From positions 558,001 to 622,000 of the forward strand of contig NC_007350.1 in assembly GCF_000010125.1 (NCBI RefSeq): DNA of 64,000 nucleotides. The letters run 5' to 3'. Numbering within the stretch: the stretch's first letter is position 1; every line of letters starts with the position of its first letter. This document shows positions 28,845-37,266 of this stretch, piece after piece. Both the position numbers and the translations under genes were made by a program. Source of the stretch: Staphylococcus saprophyticus subsp. saprophyticus ATCC 15305 = NCTC 7292. Lineage in GTDB: Bacteria > Bacillota > Bacilli > Staphylococcales > Staphylococcaceae. Under the pieces are notes generated by a model. The model made no database searches, was not told the DNA's origin, and saw only the letters and a list, made by a program, of their open reading frames with translations.

Positions 28845-28886
28845 AAAAGCCGCCTCCAACTTAAATGTTGGAAGCGGCTTTTTCTT
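28845..28886 (+). terminator. Terminator of the efflux operon
   Basis: A 16-bp stem AAAAGCCGCCTCCAAC with its complement at 28867-28882 (one wobble), 6-base loop, T-rich tail. Confidence 0.9.
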
Positions 28887-28919
28887 TTACAGTATGTTTT
28901 TAAATAGATGACGATAAGC

Positions 28920-29556
28920 TTATTTACGCACTATACGATTTCTGAAAAACATGCTAATTAATACGAGCGCGATACTACATCCTAACAATGTAAAAGCATT
29001 ATGAATTGCATCAGCTTCAGTTAAGATTTGGGTAGGTTTAACTGAAATATAATATTGATTCATTGAGTCTGAAATTCTAGAAGCAATATTTTTAATTAGA
29101 TAAGAAAAACCAAATGTAATGACTAACATAATCGCGATGACAAACATATTTACTACTTTTAATACGGTTCTGTTAAATAGTAAAGTAAAGAAAGTTAAGA
29201 CTAAACTTAAAATACAGGCGATAAAGAACACGTAAAATACTAGGATTAATCGATCGATACTCGTTTGTAAATTATCGATTGAGGCGACATTAATATTTAA
29301 GTTAGAAATATCATTTATAGTAGTTTGGAAATTAGTGAGTTTATGAAAATTGATTGTCTCTTGCGCGAAGACTAAATTAAAAATAGGTTCCTTAAACATG
29401 CTATAACCCGTTATGGCCATTAAAATAAGGACAATAATCTGGATAAGCATACTTACCCAAGACTTTTTCTTTTTTTTCAAAACGCATCCCACGTTGCATG
29501 GGTTCACTTGTTAGGGTATGTTCAAAATCTTTAAATTGATGGTTCTGTTCTGCCAT
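28920..29556 (-). pseudogene. Membrane protein gene split by a frameshift at an A8 tract
   Basis: An ATG at 29556 with GAAAGGAG upstream starts a soluble N-terminal part (MAEQNHQFKDFEHTLTSE..., then GMRFEKKEK) that stops at 29401. The second part, open from about 29507 to 28920, encodes about 190 residues with three clear membrane helices (SMLIQIIVLILMAITGY; LVFYVFFIACILSLVLTFF; FVIAIMLVITFGFSYLI) plus one at the end. The frames meet at a run of eight A on the coding strand (29477-29470). Removing one A joins them as ...FEKKKKSWVSML..., giving a protein of about 211 residues. It may be a real mutation, slippage-restored expression or a sequence error. No family was recognised. Confidence 0.75.
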
Positions 29557-29806
29557 AGGATACTCCTTTCATTACTGTAGAATGCTACATCTAAATATTT
29601 TATGACTTTTGTTTCTATTTTGTTATAATATGCAATAACTGTGATAACTAGTTATTGATAGATTCGATTATTAGGGAACTCAAATTATATTATAACTGTA
29701 TTTTTTTGTCATTGTATTAATTTTACCATACTATGAATTTTGATTAGTAAGTAAAATGAAACATTCTAAATACTTGGAGAATAAACTTAGATTGGATGGA
29801 TTATAA

Positions 29807-30709
29807 ATGAAATCAAGACTGACAACTAAATTTGTGAATAAGTACCTCTTACCTCATAGATCTATTATTTTTAGTTCAGATGAAGCTTTTGAGCAATTTT
29901 TAAATGATCGCGAGAAAATTAATGAAAAAAAACATAAACAACCTGAAACATTGAATGTTAAATCTGATTTAGATAAACAAATGCTAGGGGATATTCAAGT
30001 CTTTAGATTTCGTTTTAGACATAGCCACGAAAGAAAATTACTCTATATACACGGTGGTTATAATACATTGCAGCCATCTGCTTTTCATTGGAGATTTATG
30101 GATAAGCTTTCATTAAGTACATTAAGTGAAGTTGTCATGCCAATCTATCCAAAGACACCTGAGTTTCATATAGATGATACTTATAATGCTATATTTGAGA
30201 TGTACAATAAATTGCTAACTGAAGTGGATAGTGATGCTATTGTCATTATGGGAGATGGCACTGGTGCTGCTTTAGCACTAAGTTTTGTGCAACAACTGAA
30301 GGAAAAACAACGCCCTTTACCAAGTAAATTATATTTGTTTTCACCGTTACTAGATGCCCAATTGGATAATGAAGGTATCACGGAATCACTAGATAAAAAA
30401 GATGTCATCGTTGATAAAGATGGCGTACAACGCATTTTAAACGTATGGTCTCATAATCTGCCATTAGACGATGCACGTGTGTCACCAATTTATGGAGAAC
30501 TGACAGATTTGCCACCGATATATATGTTTGGCGGTGCATACGAAATTTACCTCCCAGACATGCAAAGATTTGCACATATTTTAGCAGATAAATCACAAGA
30601 AATACATTTTTATGAATATAAAAGAATGATTCATGCTTTCCCCTTATTACCTATAAGAGAGTCTCATAAAGTGGTTAAGCAAATCGTAGAAACGTTAAAA
30701 GATGAATGA
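29807..30709 (+). CDS. HSL-type alpha/beta-hydrolase fold protein lacking the nucleophile serine
   Basis: A 300-residue protein with the fold marks of hormone-sensitive-lipase-type esterases: oxyanion motif YIHGGYN (HGG at 82-84), a strand-turn at IVIMGDGTGAALALS (residues 145-159), the acid region LPPIYMFGGAYEIYLPD, and the late His in RMIHAFPLLP. The usual GDSAGG carries the catalytic Ser; here residue 151 is Gly (GGC at 30257-30259), one base from AGC. It may be a non-enzymatic relative or use another residue. The ribosome site is weak. Between about 29557 and 29806 I see only A/T-rich promoter-like sequence. Confidence 0.82.
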   Translation: MKSRLTTKFVNKYLLPHRSIIFSSDEAFEQFLNDREKINEKKHKQPETLNVKSDLDKQMLGDIQVFRFRFRHSHERKLLYIHGGYNTLQPSAFHWRFMDKLSLSTLSEVVMPIYPKTPEFHIDDTYNAIFEMYNKLLTEVDSDAIVIMGDGTGAALALSFVQQLKEKQRPLPSKLYLFSPLLDAQLDNEGITESLDKKDVIVDKDGVQRILNVWSHNLPLDDARVSPIYGELTDLPPIYMFGGAYEIYLPDMQRFAHILADKSQEIHFYEYKRMIHAFPLLPIRESHKVVKQIVETLKDE

Positions 30710-30730
30710 ACAGATAACTAAATATTTTAA

Positions 30731-30768
30731 AACAAGCTGAAACATGGATGTCAAAGCTTGTTTTTTTA
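30731..30768 (+). terminator. Terminator of the hydrolase gene
   Basis: Stem AAACAAGCT / AGCTTGTTT with a 16-base loop and a T-run of at least seven. Confidence 0.8.
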
Positions 30769-30903
30769 TAATCATTAATAAAATGCTATATGGCTAGAAA
30801 TAGCGAATCTAAATGCATATATTGTTGTCATACAACGACCTGTGATTAGGTTGTGATTATAGTTTTATAGCTTTACGCTACATTAGGTTTGTTGCGCATG
30901 TCA

Positions 30904-31314
30904 TTAAAATGTTTGGTTTAATATCGTTGTGTGAACTGTGTCGATAATTAATTTTTGACCCATTAATGAATAATGATGTGCAAGTACTACATCATAGTCT
31001 TCGGTGGGTAGCGCAAGGCTTTTAAACTTAGCTGCAGATGATTCGAATGATTTGATGACTTGAGTGCTAAATTCCGTAAAATTAAGCTTGAAAGCTGCAT
31101 CGTCAGAATCATTTTTTAATATTGAATCTATGGCATCAATCGCTTTCTTCTGACCTTGTAAATAACTGATATCTAAACCACGTTTAATTAATTTATTGTC
31201 TGGTCCGTTTAATACAAGTTGCTTACTTTGATTTAATTCGCTTAATTCATATTTAGTATCATCGAATAAATCATACAATTGTGATGCTACTGCTGAATGT
31301 ATATGATTTGTCAT
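30904..31314 (-). CDS. Conserved hypothetical protein, second gene after the thioesterase
   Basis: A 136-residue soluble, mostly helical-looking protein (MTNHIHSAVASQLYDLFDDT...; YDVVLAHHYSLMGQKLIIDTVHTTI at the end). No domain recognised. ATG 31314 is chosen because AAGGAG lies about 15 bases before it inside the end of the thioesterase gene; an earlier in-frame start would overlap that gene by about 50 bases. The 8-base gap makes a two-gene operon with the thioesterase. The 190 bases downstream to the hydrolase terminator hold no gene. Confidence 0.72.
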   Translation of the reverse strand: MTNHIHSAVASQLYDLFDDTKYELSELNQSKQLVLNGPDNKLIKRGLDISYLQGQKKAIDAIDSILKNDSDDAAFKLNFTEFSTQVIKSFESSAAKFKSLALPTEDYDVVLAHHYSLMGQKLIIDTVHTTILNQTF

Positions 31315-31322
31315 AGTAATAT

Positions 31323-31799
31323 CTAAACTCCTTTTCTTGAAATCCGAATACGATGGCCTAATTGTTTTGGCCATTCAATTAATTGTTGATTATCATAATA
31401 ATTGATAATTGCTTGTGCAAATTGTTCTGGGAAAGGTGCAGTTTTATTAGTTGCACGATTAATACCTAACATGAGTGCTTCATTCGTAGCAACTTTTGAA
31501 CCATGTTCATTTGTCATTATGGAAAAGAAATGGACGCTTTTTTCATTATAATCATATAAATAGATGGTAATGTGATAGCGTTCGTTTTTCTTTAATTCAG
31601 AAAGGTAGGCCGTGTGTTCTTCAACTGTAAATAGTGTATAGTTTAAGGCTTCACGCTCTTCCAAGGATAATCCGTGTTGATAATTGAATTGGTTAATGGC
31701 ATCGCTAAAGACCATATTATAATGAGCATCATGCATGTGACCATTGTGATCAATCATATCTTCGTTCACTTGCTGAATCACTGTGAAAGGATTTTTCAT
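31323..31799 (-). CDS. Hotdog-fold acyl-CoA thioesterase (4HBT type)
   Basis: A 158-residue hotdog protein with the 4HBT-type catalytic region VNEDMIDHNGHMHDAHYNMVFSDA: an Asp, the invariant GH and a Tyr at the start of the central helix. It probably hydrolyses an acyl-CoA thioester in the cytoplasm. TGAGGAG precedes the ATG. The downstream partner is a small unknown protein. Homologous pairs elsewhere occur with carnitine degradation genes, but none are nearby here, so no substrate is proposed. Confidence 0.83.
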   Translation of the reverse strand: MKNPFTVIQQVNEDMIDHNGHMHDAHYNMVFSDAINQFNYQHGLSLEEREALNYTLFTVEEHTAYLSELKKNERYHITIYLYDYNEKSVHFFSIMTNEHGSKVATNEALMLGINRATNKTAPFPEQFAQAIINYYDNQQLIEWPKQLGHRIRISRKGV

Positions 31800-31936
31800 G
31801 AATACAACTCCTCAAAGTTTGAAAATATATAATTAAAGTTTAACATGTTTTAAAGTATGCTTAACGAAATAAATCTAAAACATACACACATACTATTTCA
31901 TGGTAAAATAAAGGAAACGATTTCGGGAGGGGAATA

Positions 31937-32884
31937 ATGAGTATAACGATTAAATATCAAACTTCTGAACAACCTTTCGTTCAGGTAGCTCACTATAATG
32001 AAATACCAAAAGAAGCTACGCTGATTTGGTATGATTTTAATGACCCAACGGAAATTGAAAACGAAGTATTACAATCACAATTTAAATTTAATAAACTTGA
32101 AATTGAAGATACGATAAAAGGGACACCGAGAGCAAAATATAAGGCCTATGAAACATATCAATATCTCGTCTTTCATAGTATGGATACCCCTTTTAATAGG
32201 GATAAAGCGTTAAATTTGTTTATCAAAGATAATATTTTGATTACATACCATCACAAACCATTTTCAATATTAGAAGATGTAGAACAAATGATTAAACATC
32301 AATTTAATAAAGATTTAGATACGTCTGATGTGGCACTGTATATTTTAGATAAATTGGTAGATGATTATTTTAAACACATTTATGACATCGAAGATAAAGT
32401 GTTTGAATTCGAAGACCAAAATTTAAACAGTCAATCCATTAAAGGTATCATGGAAGATGTATTTAAAATTCGTGGTGACATTATTAAATTGAAACGCATT
32501 ATATACCCTATGAACGAATTAATAGATAATATTAAAGAAAGTAAGCTATTACTTGTAGATAGTAAAAATCATATGTATATTCAACATATAGAGGATCATA
32601 TTATTAAACAACAAAGTATTTTAAAAACTGCACAAGAAGTGACAACTGAAATAAGAGATAATTATTCGTCCTATACCTCATTTAAAATGAATAGTGTGAT
32701 GCAAATACTGACCCTAGTATCTGTGATATTCTTACCATTAACGTTAATTACAGGTATATATGGCATGAACTTTATCAATATGCCTGAGTTAAAGTGGCAT
32801 TATGGTTACTATATTGTATTAGGTATTATGTTGGCGATCAGTGCAGGATGTATTTATTATTTTAAAAAAGAAAAATGGTTTTAG
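31937..32884 (+). CDS. corA: CorA-family magnesium/divalent cation channel
   Basis: A 315-residue CorA protein: a soluble N-terminal funnel of about 250 residues with the long stalk helix, then two C-terminal membrane helices joined by the invariant YGMNF (ITGIYGMNF, about residues 270-278), ending with a Lys-rich tail. It forms pentameric Mg2+ channels. CGGGAGGGG precedes the ATG. No Mg-sensing riboswitch was recognised in the 137-base upstream gap. It stands just before fni with 66 bases between, no terminator visible, so read-through is possible. Confidence 0.93.
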   Translation: MSITIKYQTSEQPFVQVAHYNEIPKEATLIWYDFNDPTEIENEVLQSQFKFNKLEIEDTIKGTPRAKYKAYETYQYLVFHSMDTPFNRDKALNLFIKDNILITYHHKPFSILEDVEQMIKHQFNKDLDTSDVALYILDKLVDDYFKHIYDIEDKVFEFEDQNLNSQSIKGIMEDVFKIRGDIIKLKRIIYPMNELIDNIKESKLLLVDSKNHMYIQHIEDHIIKQQSILKTAQEVTTEIRDNYSSYTSFKMNSVMQILTLVSVIFLPLTLITGIYGMNFINMPELKWHYGYYIVLGIMLAISAGCIYYFKKEKWF

Positions 32885-32950
32885 TATGTAATTTAAGACA
32901 TTATTTAATATATCAAAGCATTATAAAATGATTGAAAGTAGGAGCAAAAG

Positions 32951-33994
32951 ATGAGCGATAATAAAAGAGAACAAAGAAAAAATGAACATGTAGAAATTGC
33001 GATGGCACAAGGAGATGCCACGATTTCTGATTTTGACGAAATACGATTTGTACATCATTCAATTCCTAGTGTCGATGTCGATGATATTGATTTAACAAGT
33101 CAGTTAAAAGACTTCACACTAGATCAACCTTTATATATCAATGCTATGACTGGTGGTAGTGAATGGACGAAGCAAATCAATGAAAAATTGGCTGTAATAG
33201 CACGTGAAACTGGTATCGCTATGGCAGTTGGTTCTACACATGCTGCATTAAGAAATAGTAAAATGGCATCATCTTTCAGTATTGTCAGAGATACGAATCC
33301 GAATGGTATTATTTTCAGTAATGTTGGTGCAGATGTCCCTGTAGATAAAGCGGTTGAATCTGTAAAATTACTCGATGCTCAAGCACTGCAGGTTCATGTG
33401 AACGCTCCACAAGAACTTGTAATGCCAGAAGGTAATAGAACGTTTTCTACTTGGATGGAAAACTTAGCACAAATCGTCTCACGCGTAGACGTGCCAGTGA
33501 TTGTAAAAGAAGTAGGATTTGGTATGAGTAAGGAAACTATTAAGAGCCTCAATGAAATCGGTGTACGCTACGTCGATGTTAGCGGTAGAGGTGGCACAAA
33601 TTTCGTGGATATTGAGAATGAAAGACGCACATACAAAGATATGGATTATTTAGGATTATGGGGACAAACAACAGTTGAATCACTGTTAGAAAGTGCTTCA
33701 TATCAACAAGATATGGATATTTTAGCCAGTGGTGGTGTAAGAACACCTTTAGATGCAGTTAAATGTTTGGCATTGGGTGCAAGCGCAGTCGGGATGTCAC
33801 GCCCATTTTTAAATCAAGTTGAAAACTATGGTATTACTGAAACACTTAATTATACTGAACAATTTACAGATCATATGAAGAAGATTATGACCATGCTTGA
33901 TGTCAAAACAATAAAAGATTTAAAACAAACGCAAATGGTATTTAGTCCTAAATTACAGTCATGGATTGAACAAAGAGGTTTAGACATCAGATAA
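32951..33994 (+). CDS. fni: Type 2 isopentenyl-diphosphate delta-isomerase
   Basis: A 347-residue FMN- and NADPH-dependent enzyme converting isopentenyl to dimethylallyl diphosphate, the entry to isoprenoid (menaquinone, undecaprenol) synthesis by the mevalonate route. Marks: [13 protein letters not shown] at the start, [40 protein letters not shown] and [29 protein letters not shown] precedes the ATG. Type 2 isomerase is standard in staphylococci. Confidence 0.96.
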   Translation: MSDNKREQRKNEHVEIAMAQGDATISDFDEIRFVHHSIPSVDVDDIDLTSQLKDFTLDQPLYINAMTGGSEWTKQINEKLAVIARETGIAMAVGSTHAALRNSKMASSFSIVRDTNPNGIIFSNVGADVPVDKAVESVKLLDAQALQVHVNAPQELVMPEGNRTFSTWMENLAQIVSRVDVPVIVKEVGFGMSKETIKSLNEIGVRYVDVSGRGGTNFVDIENERRTYKDMDYLGLWGQTTVESLLESASYQQDMDILASGGVRTPLDAVKCLALGASAVGMSRPFLNQVENYGITETLNYTEQFTDHMKKIMTMLDVKTIKDLKQTQMVFSPKLQSWIEQRGLDIR

Positions 33995-34030
33995 TTTGAA
34001 AAGTTCAAAATAATAGAATAAAACGAAATT

Positions 34031-34063
34031 AAGCAAGCCACGGCAAAAATGCTCGGCTTGCTT
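34031..34063. repeat. Hairpin after fni without T-run
   Basis: AAGCAAGCC pairs with GGCTTGCTT (34055-34063). A second, T-run-bearing hairpin follows at 34131. The rest of the 400-base gap to gltS shows no convincing gene. Confidence 0.6.
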
Positions 34064-34130
34064 AAATGTGTGATAAGAGATTGGAGTATAAATGACAAGT
34101 ACTTATACAAACACTTAAATTACTTGCTAC

Positions 34131-34170
34131 AAACTGTCGACAAAATCTTTGATTTTGTTGGCAGTTTTTT
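34131..34170 (+). terminator. Strong terminator in the fni-gltS gap
   Basis: A 17-bp stem AAACTGTCGACAAAATC with right arm 34151-34167 (two wobble pairs), 3-base loop, T-run to 34170. It lies 137 bases after the fni stop, so it might end a short separate transcript. Confidence 0.85.
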
Positions 34171-34399
34171 ACCCATAATTTTCACGGATACTGTCTTAGC
34201 ATATAATCTTCAACAAGTACTATACTCACAATTTCGGCATAAATCACTATCAATGTAATAGTATATAAAATAAACATGATTGGTATTTATTGTATTAAAT
34301 AAAGCAAATAATAAAAGCGCTCAATACAAAATAATTGTCATTTCTAAAAATATTTCAAAAAAGCTTAATAAGTGCTACTAAAATTTATTTGTAAGTTAT

Positions 34400-35608
34400 C
34401 TATTTAAAGGCATTGATAAATATAGTCACTATTGGTACACCAAGTAGGTCAATTAAGAATGCGCCGACAATTGGTACTACGAGATATGCTTTAGGAGATG
34501 CGCCATATTTTTTAGTGATAACATCTAAGTTTGCCATAGCATTTGGAGTTGCACCTAAACCATGACCAATAAAACCGCCTACCATAACTGCAGCATCGTA
34601 ATTCTTGCCTAAGCCACGGAATAATACGATGACCGAGAACAGAATAATAAATAAAACTTGAACTAGTACGATGATGATTAACGGTATTGCTAATTGATAT
34701 ATTTCAGTAAGTTGAATACTCATTAAAGCAATGGATAAGAATAGGCTAAGTGATACATCACTGATACGATCAATGATTTTCATATCAATTATTTTTAGAT
34801 TATTGTATTCTGAGATATTTCTGATTATGACAGCGACAAACATTGCACCAACATAAATAGGGATATTGATACCTGTTAAATCGGTAAATGTGTTTCCTAA
34901 ATAGGATCCAATGGCCATACAAATAGCTACAATTGTAAATTGTAGTAAAAATACGGTAGTAGGCGCCATTCGATTGTGTAAGTATTCGTTTCTATCACTT
35001 TCAGAATAATCTTGCGTAGTTTCTTCTGCTTGTTCAGGCTTTAAGTTATATTTATTAATTAAAAATTTCACTACAGGGCCACCAATTAACCCACCTGCGA
35101 CAAGACCCAGTGTTGCTGCGGCTAATGCTGCCGTTAATGCTGAATCGACACCTATGCCTTGTAACGTTTGTCCATATGCAGCTGCATTGCCATGACCGCC
35201 TTCCATTGACATAGAACCCGCAGTTAAGCCAAGTAATGGCGAAATATTGAGTACTTTTGCTAACGAAACACTTATTAAATTCTGACAAATTGCTAATATG
35301 CCACAGAAGATAAAGTAAAATATAAGTATTTTACCACCCAATTTTAGTAGTTTAAGCGAAGCGCCTAAGCCAATCGTTGTGAAAAATGCGAGCATAAAGA
35401 AATTCTGTATAAATTCTGAATCTAATTTGATTGTTAACAAACTTGCTGACTTCAAAATTGCGACAACAATTGCAAATAATAGTCCTCCGATTACCGGCGC
35501 TGGTATACATAATCTTTTCAAAATATTTACATGATTGACGATGTATACACCAAGTAAGTATAAAATACTTGCAAGTGCTAAAGTGGTAATTGCATCTAAC
35601 TCTAGCAT
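34400..35608 (-). CDS. gltS: Sodium/glutamate symporter GltS
   Basis: A 402-residue Na+/glutamate symporter with about ten helices. Family marks are the two related halves with CIPAPVIGGLLFA, GGHGNAAAYGQ and GGFIGHGLGATPNAMANLD. It imports L-glutamate with sodium. AAGGGGGT precedes the ATG. A near-consensus cre site lies 59 bases upstream, suggesting carbon-source control. It is monocistronic and convergent to the fni region. Confidence 0.94.
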   Translation of the reverse strand: MLELDAITTLALASILYLLGVYIVNHVNILKRLCIPAPVIGGLLFAIVVAILKSASLLTIKLDSEFIQNFFMLAFFTTIGLGASLKLLKLGGKILIFYFIFCGILAICQNLISVSLAKVLNISPLLGLTAGSMSMEGGHGNAAAYGQTLQGIGVDSALTAALAAATLGLVAGGLIGGPVVKFLINKYNLKPEQAEETTQDYSESDRNEYLHNRMAPTTVFLLQFTIVAICMAIGSYLGNTFTDLTGINIPIYVGAMFVAVIIRNISEYNNLKIIDMKIIDRISDVSLSLFLSIALMSIQLTEIYQLAIPLIIIVLVQVLFIILFSVIVLFRGLGKNYDAAVMVGGFIGHGLGATPNAMANLDVITKKYGASPKAYLVVPIVGAFLIDLLGVPIVTIFINAFK

Positions 35609-35666
35609 TAATAGACCCCCTTTATTTCATTAACTTTATGTAATTATTTAAATATGATTTCATATT

Positions 35667-35681
35667 AAGTAAACGTTTACA
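35667..35681 (+). promoter_or_regulatory. Probable cre (CcpA) site upstream of gltS
   Basis: AAGTAAACGTTTACA differs from WTGNAANCGNWNNCW only at the T. The inner GTAAACGTTTAC is a perfect palindrome. Confidence 0.55.
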
Positions 35682-35790
35682 AAAATATACAAGCATCATT
35701 ATACATTCTTTAAAACTAGAATGATAGTTTGACCTATAATAAAACAATAGTTGCCAATTTAAACAACCTATATAGTAATGGAGAAAAAAC

Positions 35791-36366
35791 ATTGATCAGT
35801 ACCTTGCAATGTACAGTAGTGTGTTATATTTTTAGCGTAAACTACTGAAAAATTTAGATGATACAGAACGACAGGATATTATTAATGAATATGACACGCA
35901 TTTTTATAGTGGATTACAAGAAGGAAAAACCGAAGAACAAATCGCTGATGAATTAGGCAATCCGAGACAATTAGCGAAAGAATTAAATGCAAATGCTGCG
36001 ATAGTCAAGGCTGAAAAAAGTAATAAATTAGGGGATGTGGGTCATGCTACATTAGCTGTTATGGGTTTAAGTATATTAAACTTTTTCGTCATAACGATTC
36101 CTTTTATCATATTATTAAGTGTGGTTATTTCATTAATCATTACGACGATATCTCTCATACTCTCACCGATAGGTATTATAATTAAAGGTGCTATAGAAGG
36201 GTTTGAAGCAGTTGTCTTATTAGATGTTTTTGTGACAGGCACGATGTTTGGTTTAGGACTCATACTATTCGTCATTACTTATCTTATTACAAAAGGATTT
36301 TATGTACTTTGTGTTAAATATCTAAAATGGAATATCCATGTAGTGAAAGGAAGTGCTACGAGATGA
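35791..36366 (+). pseudogene. DUF1700 (HAAS-type) membrane protein gene with damaged 5' end
   Basis: From 35836 the frame encodes the HAAS start RKLLKNLDDTERQDIINEYDTHFYSGLQEG and TEEQIADELGNPRQLAKEL, then two or three membrane helices to the stop at 36364-36366. Upstream in the same frame a TAG stands at 35833-35835. No ATG, GTG or TTG occurs in frame between that stop and GTG 36037, which is already past the HAAS domain. Further up, GGAG at 35780 is well spaced from an in-frame ATT (35791, reading IDQYLAMY...). The gene thus seems to have lost its start and gained a nonsense codon. The ATGA overlap with the next gene is kept. Confidence 0.65.
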
Positions 36367-37163
36367 AAAAATCATTGATATGGATATTTGTTATTGGTTT
36401 AGTCATAACAGTGATTTGTGCAGTAGGTGCAGTTCAACAATTTAAAATTGAACATAAAAAAGCAAATCAAATTACAACGAATTTTAATGAAACTTATAAT
36501 AATAAAAGTATTAAAGGATTAGATTTAGATTTAAAACATAGTAATGTGAAAATAAAAGAAGGTAAAACGTTTAAGGTATTATCAAAAGGTTCTAATGAAA
36601 AAATCAAGATTCATGCAAAAGTTAAAAATGGCAACTTAACGGTAAGTGACCACAAAGGACAATCAAATGTGGATATTTCGTTTTTAGACATGCGATATAA
36701 TGATATGACTATATATGTTCCTCGAGATTTAGAAAATTTAAAGGTACATTCAGATGATGGTAGTACAACTTTAAATGATATCAATGCGGATAAAGCACAG
36801 TTGAATACAGATGTAATGGATTTGACCATCAATGATAGTAAGTTCAATCAATTGGTTGCGTCTGGTGATACATCAGACATTAAACTGAACAAAACGCAAT
36901 TTCAACACGGTGGTTTCAAAACGGATACCGGTGATATTTTAATGAAAGATACACCAGCGGATAAACCTATGCAAATTAAAACAGATACTGGTAATGTAGA
37001 GTTAATATATGGTAAGGATAAACCTAAAAACAGTCAAATTGAGTATAGTAGTGATACTGGTAATTTAAATATTGAAGACAAACAATTTGAAAATAAAAAA
37101 GTCGGTAACGGCCATCATGTGATCATGATTAAGACAGATACGGGTGATGCGTTAATTAAATAA
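36363..37163 (+). CDS. DUF4097-family beta-repeat membrane-anchored protein
   Basis: A 266-residue protein with one N-terminal helix (about 4-26) and an outside beta-helix-like domain with DUF4097 repeats: SDDGSTTLNDINAD, TDTGDILMKDTPAD, TDTGNVELIYGKD, SDTGNLNIEDKQ and TDTGDALIK. DUF1700 and DUF4097 genes are often paired, sometimes with a PadR regulator. The ATG overlaps the previous stop (ATGA), so the start at 36363 is firm; translation may depend on the damaged upstream gene. Function unknown. Confidence 0.85.
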   Translation: MKKSLIWIFVIGLVITVICAVGAVQQFKIEHKKANQITTNFNETYNNKSIKGLDLDLKHSNVKIKEGKTFKVLSKGSNEKIKIHAKVKNGNLTVSDHKGQSNVDISFLDMRYNDMTIYVPRDLENLKVHSDDGSTTLNDINADKAQLNTDVMDLTINDSKFNQLVASGDTSDIKLNKTQFQHGGFKTDTGDILMKDTPADKPMQIKTDTGNVELIYGKDKPKNSQIEYSSDTGNLNIEDKQFENKKVGNGHHVIMIKTDTGDALIK

Positions 37164-37179
37164 ATAATATGCTTATTTT

Positions 37180-37219
37180 AAAGGGATAATGTCAATTCAA
37201 TGACATTGTTCCTTTTTTG
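37180..37219 (+). terminator. Terminator after the DUF4097 gene
   Basis: AAAGGGATAATGTCA pairs with TGACATTGTTCCTTT (two wobbles), 6-base loop, T-run. Confidence 0.85.
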
Positions 37220-37266
37220 ATTTACTATATATCGTATGAAAATACTAGGTTATAAGGAGTATATAT

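Noticed and set aside
34049..34258. Small plus-strand open frame after fni
   Set aside because: It runs straight through the T-run terminator at 34131-34170 and has no ribosome site.
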